Below are positions 50,684 to 58,947 of a stretch of DNA of 64,000 bases, one piece after another. The DNA comes from Glycomyces tenuis DSM 44171. Lineage in GTDB: Bacteria; Actinomycetota; Actinomycetes; Mycobacteriales; Micromonosporaceae. The stretch's first letter is position 1, and each line of letters opens with the position of its first letter. The notes under the pieces were generated by a model, which did not search any database, had not been told where the DNA came from, and saw nothing but the letters and a program-made list of their open reading frames with translations. The stretch lies in assembly GCF_000427885.1 (NCBI RefSeq), contig NZ_ATYW01000014.1, forward strand, positions 140,976 to 204,975, read 5' to 3'. Made by a program: the position numbers and the translations under genes.

Positions 50684-50701
50684 TGATGTCAGTAACTGTC
50701 A
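50655..50701. promoter_or_regulatory. Two TetR operators in mirror arrangement
   Basis: TGACAGTGACTGACAT (50655-50670) and ATGTCAGTAACTGTCA (50686-50701) are reverse complements at 15 of 16 positions, and each is itself nearly palindromic. They cover the -35 box and the start of the transcript. Confidence 0.75.
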
Positions 50702-50722
50702 TAACCTGGAAGGGAAAGACCC

Positions 50723-51622
50723 ATGCGCGTCTTCGTCACCGGCGCCTCCGGCTGGATCGGCTCGGCCGTCACCGAGGAACTCATCGCCCACGGCCACAAG
50801 GTCCTCGGGCTCGCCCGCTCCGACGGGGCGGCCTCCAGGCTCGAAGCGGTCGGCGCCATCGCCCACCGCGGCGACCTCGACGACCCCGAGAGCCTCGCCG
50901 CGGGGGCCGCGGCCGCCGACGGCGTCGTCCATCTCGCCTTCAATCACGACTTCTCCGACTACGCCGCCGCGGGCCGCACCGAGCACGCCGCCGTCCAGCG
51001 GATGCTCGACGTCCTCGAAGGCGGCGACCGCCCCTTCCTGATCGCCAGCGGGATGGCGTCGGACATCGTCGGGCGGCCGCTGACCGAGGACGACCCGTCG
51101 CCGTTCCACGGCCCCGACTCGATGCGCGGCGGCAGCGAGAACCTCGCCCTGTCCTACGCCGGGCGCGGGGTCCGCCCGGTGGCGCTGCGCTTCTCCCCGT
51201 CCGTGCACGGCATGGGCGACCACGGCTTCGTCGCGACGCTGACCGGGATCGCGAAGGAACGCGGCGTCTCCGGCTACATCGGCGACGGCTCGACCCACTG
51301 GACGGCCGTGCACCGCTCCGACGCCGCGTCGATGGTGCGGCTCGCGCTCGAACAGGCCCCGGCGGGCTCGCGGCTGCACGCGGTGGCCGAAGAGGCCGTC
51401 CCCTCCCGCGACATCGCCGCCGCCATCGGCGAGTACCTGGGCGTGCCGACCGTCTCGGTCGCTCCGGAAGAGGCCGAGGACCACTTCGGCTGGATCGCGC
51501 GCTTCCTCGGCCTGGACGTCACCGCGACGAACGTCCGCACCCGCGAGCTGCTCGGTTGGGCGCCGACCGGGCCGACCCTCTTCGAGGACATCGCCGCCGG
51601 CGCCTACGCGCCGCGGGACTGA
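50723..51622 (+). CDS. NAD-dependent epimerase/dehydratase-type SDR
   Basis: A 299-residue atypical extended SDR. The N-terminal nucleotide motif is VFVTGASGWIGSAVTEELIAHGHKVLGLARS; GVVHLAFNHDF and a SENLALSYAGRGVRPVALRFSPSVHG stretch follow. The usual YxxxK is not clear: the Tyr of ALSYAGR lacks the Lys four residues on, so its redox activity is uncertain. It is controlled by the divergent TetR through two operators; the pair is common in actinobacteria. Substrate unknown. Confidence 0.85.
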   Translation: MRVFVTGASGWIGSAVTEELIAHGHKVLGLARSDGAASRLEAVGAIAHRGDLDDPESLAAGAAAADGVVHLAFNHDFSDYAAAGRTEHAAVQRMLDVLEGGDRPFLIASGMASDIVGRPLTEDDPSPFHGPDSMRGGSENLALSYAGRGVRPVALRFSPSVHGMGDHGFVATLTGIAKERGVSGYIGDGSTHWTAVHRSDAASMVRLALEQAPAGSRLHAVAEEAVPSRDIAAAIGEYLGVPTVSVAPEEAEDHFGWIARFLGLDVTATNVRTRELLGWAPTGPTLFEDIAAGAYAPRD

Positions 51623-51726
51623 CGGAGCGCCACACCACGGGCGTCCGGGTGCCGATCACCGGCACCCGGTTCTGCGCCGTGGACGCCGACGCGCGGCTCG
51701 CCGCCCCGGCGGCGACTCGGCAGGGG

Positions 51727-51757
51727 AGCGGCCCGCGCTCGACGAGCGCGGGCCGCT
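51727..51757. terminator. Bidirectional hairpin terminator
   Basis: AGCGGCCCGCGCTCG and its exact reverse complement flank a single A, between the convergent epimerase and TetR genes. The intervening 51623-51726 shows no gene. Confidence 0.7.
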
Positions 51758-51782
51758 TCGCACATCGACCGCGAGGGCGGCG

Positions 51783-52421
51783 TCAGGATCGCGAGCGGCT
51801 CTTGTCGGCGCCGTAGCGCAGCCCGTCGATGAGGAGCGAGACCATGCGGCGGCTGTACGCGGGCCCGTCGGCGTCCGCGACCATGCACAGGTTGCCGACG
51901 GCGTGGAGGAGCTCCTCGGGGCTGACGTCGGCGCGGATCTCGCCTTCGGCCGCCGCCGCGTCGAGCAGCGACCCGAGGGCCGGTCCGAATCGCTGCATGA
52001 AGTAGCCGGGCAGCTCGTCGAACGCGGGATCCCCCGAGTGCAGAGCCGAGGCGAGTCCGCGTTTGGTCGCCAGGAACTCGGTGAAGCGGTAGAGCCACTG
52101 CTCGAGCGCCTCGCCCGGCTCGTGCGCCGCGGCCAGGCCCGGGGCCGCGTCGGCGCAGGAGTCCACTTCGCGCTGGAAGACGGCCTTGACCAGGTCCGAG
52201 CGCTGCGGGAAGTGGCGGTACAGCGTGCCGACGCCGACCCCGGCCAGGTCGGTGATCTCCTTCGCGGGCGCGTCCACGCCCGAGGTGCCGAAGACGGTCT
52301 TCGCCGCCTCGAGCAGGGAATCGGTATTGCGCTGCGCATCGACGCGACGCTTGCGCGGCGCCCTCTCGCCCCCGCCCGGCCACGCCGCGTCCACGCCGCC
52401 CGGCACTGTGTTCTCCGTCAC
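51783..52421 (-). CDS. TetR-family repressor (aldo/keto reductase gene partner)
   Basis: A 212-residue TetR protein with a ~35-residue basic N-terminal arm (APRKRRVDAQRN). The HTH is LLEAAKTVFGTSGVDAPAKEITDLAGVGVGTLYRHFPQRSDLVKAVF and the C-terminal domain is of the SbtR-like type (ALEQWLYRFTEFLATKRGLA, SPEELLHAVGNLCM). GTG at 52421 has AAGGAG four bases upstream. It is divergent from the aldo/keto reductase; alternating operator half-sites lie between them. Confidence 0.9.
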   Translation of the reverse strand: MTENTVPGGVDAAWPGGGERAPRKRRVDAQRNTDSLLEAAKTVFGTSGVDAPAKEITDLAGVGVGTLYRHFPQRSDLVKAVFQREVDSCADAAPGLAAAHEPGEALEQWLYRFTEFLATKRGLASALHSGDPAFDELPGYFMQRFGPALGSLLDAAAAEGEIRADVSPEELLHAVGNLCMVADADGPAYSRRMVSLLIDGLRYGADKSRSRS

Positions 52422-52445
52422 GACACTCCTTATCGCTTGCTTATC

Positions 52446-52483
52446 CGGAACGTCTTTCCGTATATTTGCGGAAGGGCTTTCCG
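52446..52483. promoter_or_regulatory. Array of CGGAA/TTCCG operator half-sites
   Basis: CGGAA (52446-52450), CTTTCCG (52454-52460), CGGAAGG (52469-52475) and CTTTCCG (52477-52483) alternate in orientation around an AT-rich GTATATTTG core. This is a probable TetR control region for both divergent genes. Confidence 0.55.
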
Positions 52484-52549
52484 CTTCGATCCAGGATACG
52501 GCATCGGCGAAGCCCCGCCAAACGTCCACCGCAATCCCAGGAGCAAGCC

Positions 52550-53602
52550 ATGCAGTACCGCACGCTCGGCCGAACCGGCATCAAGGTCAGCCCCTACGCG
52601 CTCGGCGCCATGATGTTCGGGGCCGTCGGCAACCGCGACCACGAGGACTCGGTCAAGATCATCCACAAGGCCCTCGACGCCGGCATCAACTTCGTCGACA
52701 CCGCCGACATGTACTCCCACGGCGAGTCCGAGGAGATCGTCGGCAAGGCCCTCAAGGGTCGCCGCGACGACGTCGTGCTCGCCACCAAGGCCCGCTTCCC
52801 CTTGGACTACAACCCGGTCGGAGACACCCCGCCCGTGCCCAACCGCTCGGGCGCCTCGCGCGTCTGGCTGACCCGCGCGGTGGAAGGCTCACTGCGTCGG
52901 CTGGGCACCGACCACATCGACCTGTTCCAGATCCACCAGCCCGACCCGGACACCGACATCGAGGAGACCCTCTCGGTGCTCACCGACCTGGTGCGCATCG
53001 GCAAGGTCCGAGCCGTCGGCACCTCTTCCCTGCCCGTCTCCGACATCGTCGAGGCCCAGTGGGTGGCCGAGCGGCGCGGCCTGGTCCGCTTCCGCAGCGA
53101 GCAGCCTCCGTACTCGATCCTCAACCGCGGCATCGAACGCGAAGTGCTCCCCGTCGCGCAGCGCTACGGCATGGGCACCCTCGTCTGGAGCCCCCTGGCC
53201 GGCGGCATGCTCACCGGCCGCTACCGCAAGGGCCGCCAATCCGACGCGCACCGGGCCCAGTTCGGCTTCAAGCACCTGGCCGACGAGCGCCGCCTCGACG
53301 CCGTCGAGCGGCTCATCCCCGTCGCCGAGGGCGCCGGCGTCCCGCTGACCCACCTGGCCATGGCCTTCACCATCGCCCACCCCGGCGTCACCTCCGCGAT
53401 CATCGGGCCGCGCACGATGGAGCACCTCGACGACCTGCTCGCCGGCGTCGAGCTCACGCTCACCGACGAAGTCCTCGACCAGATCGACGCGATCGTGCCG
53501 CCCGGCACCGACGTCGGCGCGCTCGACATGGCCTACGACCCGCCCGCGATCGGGCACGCGCCCCTGCGCCGCCGCCCGCTCGGCGAGCGTTCGGCCGCCT
53601 GA
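52550..53602 (+). CDS. Aldo/keto reductase
   Basis: A 350-residue AKR of the YajO/Tas-like group. The catalytic tetrad is visible: Asp and Tyr in FVDTADMYSHGESE, Lys in VVLATKARF, His in LFQIHQPDPDT. NADPH binding is suggested by SAIIGPRTMEHLDDLLAG. It reduces a carbonyl compound not identifiable from sequence. CAGGAGC precedes the ATG. Divergent from a TetR repressor and followed, after a repeat-bearing gap, by an SDR gene. Confidence 0.92.
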   Translation: MQYRTLGRTGIKVSPYALGAMMFGAVGNRDHEDSVKIIHKALDAGINFVDTADMYSHGESEEIVGKALKGRRDDVVLATKARFPLDYNPVGDTPPVPNRSGASRVWLTRAVEGSLRRLGTDHIDLFQIHQPDPDTDIEETLSVLTDLVRIGKVRAVGTSSLPVSDIVEAQWVAERRGLVRFRSEQPPYSILNRGIEREVLPVAQRYGMGTLVWSPLAGGMLTGRYRKGRQSDAHRAQFGFKHLADERRLDAVERLIPVAEGAGVPLTHLAMAFTIAHPGVTSAIIGPRTMEHLDDLLAGVELTLTDEVLDQIDAIVPPGTDVGALDMAYDPPAIGHAPLRRRPLGERSAA

Positions 53603-53660
53603 GCCCCGGCGCCACCGCGCCACGACGACTCCGGTCCGCCACCGAGGGGCCCCGTCTCCC

Positions 53661-53680
53661 GTGGAGCGTCGACGCTCCAC
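53661..53680. repeat. Perfect 20-bp palindrome GTGGAGCGTCGACGCTCCAC
   Basis: Lies 58 bp after the aldo/keto reductase stop. It may be a terminator hairpin or an operator for the following SDR gene. Confidence 0.6.
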
Positions 53681-53713
53681 GAGCGACACGGGCATCGCTC
53701 GGCGGCGGACCGC

Positions 53714-53754
53714 CGGAACACCGGGCCATCGGAACACCCACCTGCCGGAACACC
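53714..53754 (+). repeat. Three CGGAACACC repeats with exact 16-bp period
   Basis: CGGAACACC begins at 53714, 53730 and 53746. The intervening seven bases differ, so the nine-base core is what is kept. Sited 75 bp upstream of the SDR start; could be a cooperative activator-binding array. Confidence 0.6.
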
Positions 53755-53827
53755 GACCGCCGCGCCGGCGCCACTGCCGGTCGAGGCGCCCAGCCCATCT
53801 CCCGACCACATGACGAGGACCAAGCGC

Positions 53828-54811
53828 ATGGCACACAAGCAGCAACCCATCGGAACCAGGTTCACCGCCGCCTCGACGGCCGAGGAGGTCGTGGCGGGCA
53901 TCGACCTGACCGGCAAGAACGTCATCGTCACCGGCGGCCACGCCGGCATCGGCCTGGAGGCCGTCAAGGCGCTCGGCAAGGCCGGCGCCTCGATCACCCT
54001 CGGCTCGCGCGATCCCGCCCGCGCCGCGCTGGCTATCTCCGGCGTCGAGCACGTCGAGATCAGCCGGCTCGACCTGCTCGATCCGGCCTCCATCGACGCC
54101 TTCGCGAAGCGCTGGCTCGACTCCGGCCACCCGCTCCACATCCTGATCAACTGCGCCGCCCTCCCCGCCCCCGCGGAACTGGTGCGGGACGCGCGCGGCT
54201 ACGAGGCGCAGTTCGCGACCAACCACCTGGGCCACTTCCAGCTGACCGCGGGCCTGCTGCCCGCACTGCGGGCGGCGGGCGAGGCCCGAGTGGTCAACGT
54301 GTCCTCCGGCGCCCAGCGAATGTCCGACATCCGCTGGGACGACCCGAACTTCACCACCACCGGCTACGACCCCGACGTCGCCTACGCCCAGTCCAAGACC
54401 GCGAACGTGCTGCACGCCGTCGAGCTCGACCGGCTCTGGGCCGACGACGGCATCCGCGGCTACGCCGTGCACCCGGGTGTCGTCGTCGGCACCGCGCTGA
54501 ACGGCGCCGCGGGCGAGGACGCGCTGCGGGCCATGGGCCTGATCGACCGGTCCGGCCGGCCGATCATCGACCCTGAGGCCGGGAAGAAGACGCCGCAGCA
54601 GGGGGCGAGCACCATCGTGTTCGCGGCGACCAGCCCGCTGCTCGCCGACATCGGCGGCGTCTACCTCAAGGACAACGACATCTCGCCGCTGGACGACGAG
54701 CCGAAGCCGCTCACCGCGGACGAGATCCCGGCGGAAGTCGCCTCGCACGCCGTCGACCCGAAGTCCGCCCGGCGGCTCTGGGAACTGAGCGAGGAGCTGC
54801 TCATGGCATGA
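53828..54811 (+). CDS. Short-chain dehydrogenase/reductase (WWOX/retinol-dehydrogenase-like)
   Basis: A 327-residue SDR. The cofactor motif is KNVIVTGGHAGIGLEAVKALGKAGA, the NAG-like motif is LINCAALP, and the catalytic pair Tyr/Lys lies in VAYAQSKTANVLHAVELD. Substrate unknown; similar to probable oxidoreductases of the retinol dehydrogenase/WWOX-like group. ATG at 53828 is preferred, with GAGGA upstream; ATG at 53810 has no ribosome binding site. Confidence 0.9.
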   Translation: MAHKQQPIGTRFTAASTAEEVVAGIDLTGKNVIVTGGHAGIGLEAVKALGKAGASITLGSRDPARAALAISGVEHVEISRLDLLDPASIDAFAKRWLDSGHPLHILINCAALPAPAELVRDARGYEAQFATNHLGHFQLTAGLLPALRAAGEARVVNVSSGAQRMSDIRWDDPNFTTTGYDPDVAYAQSKTANVLHAVELDRLWADDGIRGYAVHPGVVVGTALNGAAGEDALRAMGLIDRSGRPIIDPEAGKKTPQQGASTIVFAATSPLLADIGGVYLKDNDISPLDDEPKPLTADEIPAEVASHAVDPKSARRLWELSEELLMA

Positions 54812-55371
54812 CGGCCGCGGCATCACCGGCGCGGCGAGCGGAGTTCGCTCCACCCGACACACCGAGTGCGCACGGATACCGCGCGGAGGCGCGGTCCCGG
54901 CCACCGCCTCGGCCGCCGAGGCCAAAGGCGGGCAGAGGGAATCCCGTGAGTGGTCCTCGGCTCTCCGGGCACCTCCGCGCCGCCCACCGCATCGGGGGCC
55001 GCGGACGGGACGGCCATCGGATGGTTCCTCAAAGCCATGGGCGAGGGCCTGGCGGGAAGGCTGTCGGCGGGCGGCCCTTGGGGCGACGCGACCGGAGCGG
55101 CCGGTGTCGACGATAGAAGGTCCGTGGGTGCGGCTCTCGGGCGACGCGGTTGACGCCGCTCATGTCCCGGGACTGGAAGGCTGTGGGCGGGCGGTCTTCG
55201 GGGGTTCCTCTTTCCCGTCGGACCGCTGGACGGCGCGCCCGCGGCCTTCCTCTCCGGATGATCCGGAAGGGACGGGCCGTGCCGGGGCATGCGAGAGGCG
55301 ATCGGAGGTGCGGGCACGAGCAGATCCCCTCGGCGCCGTCCACAGGCGCCGAACATGCGTAGGCTGGGCCC
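54812..55371. other. 560-bp intergenic region with a degenerate direct repeat
   Basis: No frame here has a recognisable domain or good ribosome binding site. A 29-bp sequence beginning GGAAGGCTGT occurs at 55055-55083 and again at 55175-55203, 120 bp apart, with four mismatches. The region may hold the promoter of the following gene; no clear -35/-10 found. Confidence 0.5.
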
Positions 55372-56520
55372 ATGGCAGAGCACGATGCGCAGCAGGCCGA
55401 ACCTCACCGGACCGCCGGAACCGAGCATTCCACCAAGGGCGCCTACGTCTCCGGCGAGGAGTTCACCAGGGACACCAACTACATCGAGGACCGCGTCGTG
55501 GCCGACGTCGAGGCCGCCCGGTCCGCGCCGGTCGAGGCGGCCTCCACGATCGGCGATCCGCGGATGACCGGTCTCACCGAGGGCGCGCGGGCCTGGCCGG
55601 TGGAGCCGGGCCGCTACCGCCTCGTGGCCGCCCGGGCCTGCCCCTGGGCGCACCGCTCGGTCATCATCCGCCGCCTGCTGGGCCTCGAAGACGCCATCTC
55701 GCTGGCCACGCCGGGGCCGACGCACGATGTCCGCTCCTGGACCTTCGACCTCAGCCCCGACGGCCGCGACCCCGTGCTGGGCACCGAACGGCTCCAAGAG
55801 AACTACTTCAAACGCTTCCCCGACTACCCCAGGGGCATCACCGTGCCCGCCCTGGTGGACGTCCCCTCCGGCGCGGTGGTCACCAACAACTACCCGCAGC
55901 TGAGCTTCGACCTGTCCACCCAGTGGGCCGCCCACCACCGCGAAGGGGCACCCGATCTCATCCCCGCCGAACTGATCGACGACATGCTCCCGGTGATCAA
56001 GCGGATCTTCACCGAGGTCAACAACGGGGTGTACCGCGCGGGCTTCGCCGGGTCCCAGAGCGCCTACGAGCGGGCCTACGAGCGGCTCTTCGACACGCTC
56101 GACTGGCTCGAGGAGCGCCTCGCCGAGCGGCGGTACCTGATGGGCGAGGCCATCACCGAGGCCGATGTCCGGCTGTTCACCACGCTGGTGCGCTTCGACG
56201 CGGTCTACCACGGGCACTTCAAATGCAACCGGAACAAGCTCACCGAGATGCCGAACCTGTGGGGCTACGCCCGGGACCTGTTCCAGACCCCCGGCTTCGG
56301 CGACACCGTTGACTTCGACCAGATCAAGCGCCACTACTACGTGGTGCACGAGGACATCAACCCGACGCAGGTGGTGCCCCTGGGCCCCGATCCGGCGAAC
56401 TGGCTCTCCGCCCACGGCCGCGAGCGGCTGGGCGGGACACCGTTCGGCAGCGGCACGGCACCGGGCCCGGTGCCGGCCGAGGAGCGCCCACCGGGCGCCA
56501 ATCCGCTCTACGGGCGGTGA
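55372..56520 (+). CDS. Glutathionyl-hydroquinone reductase homologue (Xi-class GST)
   Basis: A 382-residue ECM4/YqjG-type protein. The catalytic Cys lies in the ARACPWAHRSVIIRRLLGL motif, followed by the thioredoxin-like region (RFPDYPRGITVPALVD, VVTNNYPQLSFDL, where most family members have NNES) and the helical C-terminal domain (RRYLMGEAITEADVRLFTTLVRFDAVYHGHFKCN). Actinomycetes use mycothiol in place of glutathione, so it probably reduces mycothiolyl-hydroquinones. The ~60-residue N-terminal extension and Gly/Pro-rich C-terminus are longer than in E. coli YqjG. Single gene, convergent with a sugar transporter. Confidence 0.9.
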   Translation: MAEHDAQQAEPHRTAGTEHSTKGAYVSGEEFTRDTNYIEDRVVADVEAARSAPVEAASTIGDPRMTGLTEGARAWPVEPGRYRLVAARACPWAHRSVIIRRLLGLEDAISLATPGPTHDVRSWTFDLSPDGRDPVLGTERLQENYFKRFPDYPRGITVPALVDVPSGAVVTNNYPQLSFDLSTQWAAHHREGAPDLIPAELIDDMLPVIKRIFTEVNNGVYRAGFAGSQSAYERAYERLFDTLDWLEERLAERRYLMGEAITEADVRLFTTLVRFDAVYHGHFKCNRNKLTEMPNLWGYARDLFQTPGFGDTVDFDQIKRHYYVVHEDINPTQVVPLGPDPANWLSAHGRERLGGTPFGSGTAPGPVPAEERPPGANPLYGR

Positions 56521-56592
56521 ACCGGCGGAGCGGCCCCGCGAACCGAACACGGAGCCGACCACCCGCGCACCGGACCGGCGCCGACCGGCCTC

Positions 56593-56743
56593 CCGAAGGG
56601 CCGCGGCGCCGGGAACGGCGGGCGCGGCATGCGCTACTGGACATGGCGACGTGGGGAGGGCCGCGCCGCACCGAGAACGGCGCGGCTCGACGAGCGCGAA
56701 CCGCGCACCTGCTCCGAAGGGCCGCGGCGAGCCGGGAACGGCG
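56593..56743. repeat. Three degenerate GGGCCGCGgCG...GAACGGCG repeats, ~60-bp period
   Basis: CCGAAGGGCCGCGGCG...GGGAACGGCG occurs at 56593-56620 and 56714-56743, and a diverged copy at 56656-56682. They lie between convergent genes. They may be remnants of a tandem duplication or act as terminators. Confidence 0.45.
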
Positions 56744-56766
56744 CCTCGCGGCCGCCGGCGGCACCG

Positions 56767-57666
56767 CTACTTGATGCCGGTCGTCGCGACCCCCTTGATG
56801 AGGAACCGCTGACCGAGGACGAACACGAGGAACATCGGCAGCAGCGAGACGACGCTCATCGCGAACATCGATCCGTAGTCCGAACTCGACTGCGCGTCCA
56901 GGTAGCCCTTCAGCGCCACCGAGACCGGCCACGTCTCGGGCAGCCGCAGGTACACGAGCGGCCCGAAGAAGTCGCCCCACGTCCAGATGAAGGTGAAGAT
57001 CGCGGTCGTCGCGAGCGCCGGCATGATGAGCGGCAGCGTGATCTGCGTGTAGGAGCGGAAGTGCCCCGCGCCGTCGATGCGCGCGGCCTCGAAGACCTCC
57101 TCCGGCAGGCTGCGGATGAACTGCACCATGAGGAACACGAAGAACGCCTCGGTCGCGAGGAACTTCGGCGCGATGAGCGGCAGGAAGGTGTTCAACCAGC
57201 CCAGCTCCTTGAAGATCAGGAACTGCGGCACCATCAGCACCTGGAACGGCAGCATGATCGAGCCGAGCATGATCGCGAACATCAGGTTGCGCCCGCGGAA
57301 CCGCAGGCGGGCGAAGGCGTACGCCGCGAGGGAGCACGAGACCAGGTTCCCCACGATCGCGCCGAGGGCGATGATCGAGGAGTTCACGATGAACACGCTG
57401 AAGGGGAACTGGAGGTCGTTCCAGCCGTTGGCGTAGTTCTCGGCGGTGAGGTCGGCCGTGAAGATGCTGAGGTCGCGGAAGATCTCGCTGTTGGGCTTGA
57501 AGCTCGACACGAGCAGCCAGATCAGCGGGTAGATCATCACCACCGACATCGCGGTGAGCATCACGTGCTTGCCGGTCGATCGCAGCGCCCGCCGCCCGCC
57601 TCCGGGGCGCCGCCGCCGGAGCGGCGGGGCGGTCGGGCGGGCGAGGGTCTCGGTTTCAGTCGTCAT
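56767..57666 (-). CDS. CUT1 sugar ABC transporter permease (MalG type)
   Basis: A 299-residue permease with a basic Pro-rich N-terminus, six helices and the EAA loop FEAARIDGAGHFRSYTQITLPLIMPALATTAIF; it ends QRFLIKGVATTGIK as in MalG-type partners. It overlaps the upstream permease gene by 11 bp. With that permease and the divergently encoded lipoprotein it should form one importer for oligosaccharides. Confidence 0.92.
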   Translation of the reverse strand: MTTETETLARPTAPPLRRRRPGGGRRALRSTGKHVMLTAMSVVMIYPLIWLLVSSFKPNSEIFRDLSIFTADLTAENYANGWNDLQFPFSVFIVNSSIIALGAIVGNLVSCSLAAYAFARLRFRGRNLMFAIMLGSIMLPFQVLMVPQFLIFKELGWLNTFLPLIAPKFLATEAFFVFLMVQFIRSLPEEVFEAARIDGAGHFRSYTQITLPLIMPALATTAIFTFIWTWGDFFGPLVYLRLPETWPVSVALKGYLDAQSSSDYGSMFAMSVVSLLPMFLVFVLGQRFLIKGVATTGIK

Positions 57667-58597
57667 AGAACACCCAGTACTTCGAGAGCCAGAAGTTGAA
57701 CGCGGTGAAGGCGGCGACCACGATGACGAGGAACCACGCCATGGCCGAGGCGTAGCCCATGTTGAGTTCGGTGAACGCCTCCTTGTAGAGCAGGAGCGTG
57801 TAGAACATCGTCGCGTCGGCGGGCCCGCCGGTGCCGCCGGAGACGACGTACGCCTGCGTGAACGCCTGGAAGGCGAAGATGATCTGCAGGACGAGGTTGA
57901 AGAAGATGATCGGCGTCAGCAGCGGCAGCGTGATCGAGAAGAACTTCCGCAGGCGCCCGGCGCCGTCCATCGACGCGGCCTCGTAGAACATCTCGGGGAT
58001 CTGCCGGAGCCCGGCCAGGAAGATCACCATGGGGGAGCCGAAGGTCCACACGTTCAGGACGATGAGCGTGCCGAGCGCGAAGTCGGGGTGGCCGATCCAG
58101 CCCGGCCCGTCGACGCCGAACCAGCCGAGCACGCCGTTGACGAGGCCCTCCTTGCCGAACACCTGGCGCCACAGGATCGCGATGGCGACCGAGCCGCCCA
58201 TCAGGCTCGGCAGGTAGAACACCGAGCGGTAGAACGACAGCCCCCGCATGCCCTTGTCGAGCAGCATCGCCAGCCCGAGGGCGAGGACGAGCTGGATCGG
58301 CACGCCGACGAGCACGTAGACGACCGTGACCCGGAAGGAGTTCCAGAACCGCTCGTCGCCGAACATGGCGCTGAAGTTCTCCAGGCCGATCCACTCGGGC
58401 GCCCGGAACAGGTTGTACTCGGTGAATGACAGGTAGAGCGAGGCGATCATCGGGCCGATCGTGAGCCCGAGCAGGCCGACGGTCCAGGGGAGGAGGAAGA
58501 GGTACGCCGCCTTGTTGTCGGGGTATTTCTCCTTGCCGCGGGCACCGCCCCTGCGTCTGCGGACTGCGATGTCTCTGAGCTCGCCGAGACTGCTCAT
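57656..58597 (-). CDS. CUT1 sugar ABC transporter permease (MalF type)
   Basis: A 313-residue permease with cytoplasmic basic N-terminus (RRRRGGARGKEKY), six helices and the EAA loop YEAASMDGAGRLRKFFSITLPLLTPIIFF. The C-terminus WLSKYWVFYDD is typical of MalF-type partners. ATG at 58597 has AGGAGAT upstream. The gene lies behind a LacI-controlled divergent promoter. Confidence 0.92.
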   Translation of the reverse strand: MSSLGELRDIAVRRRRGGARGKEKYPDNKAAYLFLLPWTVGLLGLTIGPMIASLYLSFTEYNLFRAPEWIGLENFSAMFGDERFWNSFRVTVVYVLVGVPIQLVLALGLAMLLDKGMRGLSFYRSVFYLPSLMGGSVAIAILWRQVFGKEGLVNGVLGWFGVDGPGWIGHPDFALGTLIVLNVWTFGSPMVIFLAGLRQIPEMFYEAASMDGAGRLRKFFSITLPLLTPIIFFNLVLQIIFAFQAFTQAYVVSGGTGGPADATMFYTLLLYKEAFTELNMGYASAMAWFLVIVVAAFTAFNFWLSKYWVFYDD

Positions 58598-58633
58598 GGG
58601 ATCTCCTAGCCTCTCGTGACCGCGGGAACGGGG

Positions 58634-58647
58634 GGAAAGCGGTTGCA
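58634..58647. promoter_or_regulatory. LacI-type operator GGAAAGCGGTTGCA, copy 1
   Basis: Identical over 14 bases to copy 2 at 58820. It sits just downstream of the minus-strand promoter of the permease genes. The A-A-x-CG-x-T-T core is typical of LacI-family operators. Confidence 0.65.
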
Positions 58648-58658
58648 CGACTGCGTTG

Positions 58659-58687
58659 ATTATGACCGCCGTCATGCGCTTCGTCAA
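58659..58687 (-). promoter_or_regulatory. Promoter of permease operon, TTGACG-N17-CATAAT
   Basis: On the minus strand the -35 is at 58682-58687 and the -10 at 58659-58664; the operator lies about 12 bp further downstream. Confidence 0.6.
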
Positions 58688-58762
58688 TCGCTTCTGGCCG
58701 AAAATAATCGGAGAAGCTCCGAAACTTCCACAAGCTCGAATCAGCCTGTCACCTGGGGTGAT

Positions 58763-58776
58763 GGGAGCGCTTTGCC
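58763..58776. promoter_or_regulatory. CebR-like half-conserved LacI operator GGGAGCGCTTTGCC
   Basis: TGGGAGCGCT matches the left ten bases of the actinobacterial CebR cellobiose-repressor site TGGGAGCGCTCCCA; the right arm is imperfect. It lies midway between the two divergent promoters. Confidence 0.45.
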
Positions 58777-58787
58777 AATGCAAGGCA

Positions 58788-58816
58788 TTGACAACCGTCA
58801 CCTGCGATGATAATTT
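58788..58816 (+). promoter_or_regulatory. Promoter of lipoprotein operon, TTGACA-N17-TAATTT
   Basis: A consensus -35 and an AT-rich -10 region (GATAATTTT). The second LacI-type operator starts four bases after the -10, at the likely transcript start. Confidence 0.65.
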
Positions 58817-58819
58817 TCC

Positions 58820-58833
58820 GGAAAGCGGTTGCA
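58820..58833. promoter_or_regulatory. LacI-type operator GGAAAGCGGTTGCA, copy 2
   Basis: Exact copy of the site at 58634, overlapping the expected start of the plus-strand transcript. Repression of both directions by one LacI protein is inferred; its gene is not in the window. Confidence 0.65.
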
Positions 58834-58947
58834 ATTTTCGGCTGTCCCGGCCCAGTCCCCAGCGACCGCCTCGGACGGCCCCTCACACGTCCGGATCAGT
58901 GGCAACACGGTGGCCCCCGCCACCGACGACACACGAAACGAGGCGCA

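Noticed and set aside
51623..51726. Possible coding continuation after the epimerase gene
   Set aside because: Reads as unremarkable Arg/Ala/Pro sequence and leads directly into the terminator hairpin.
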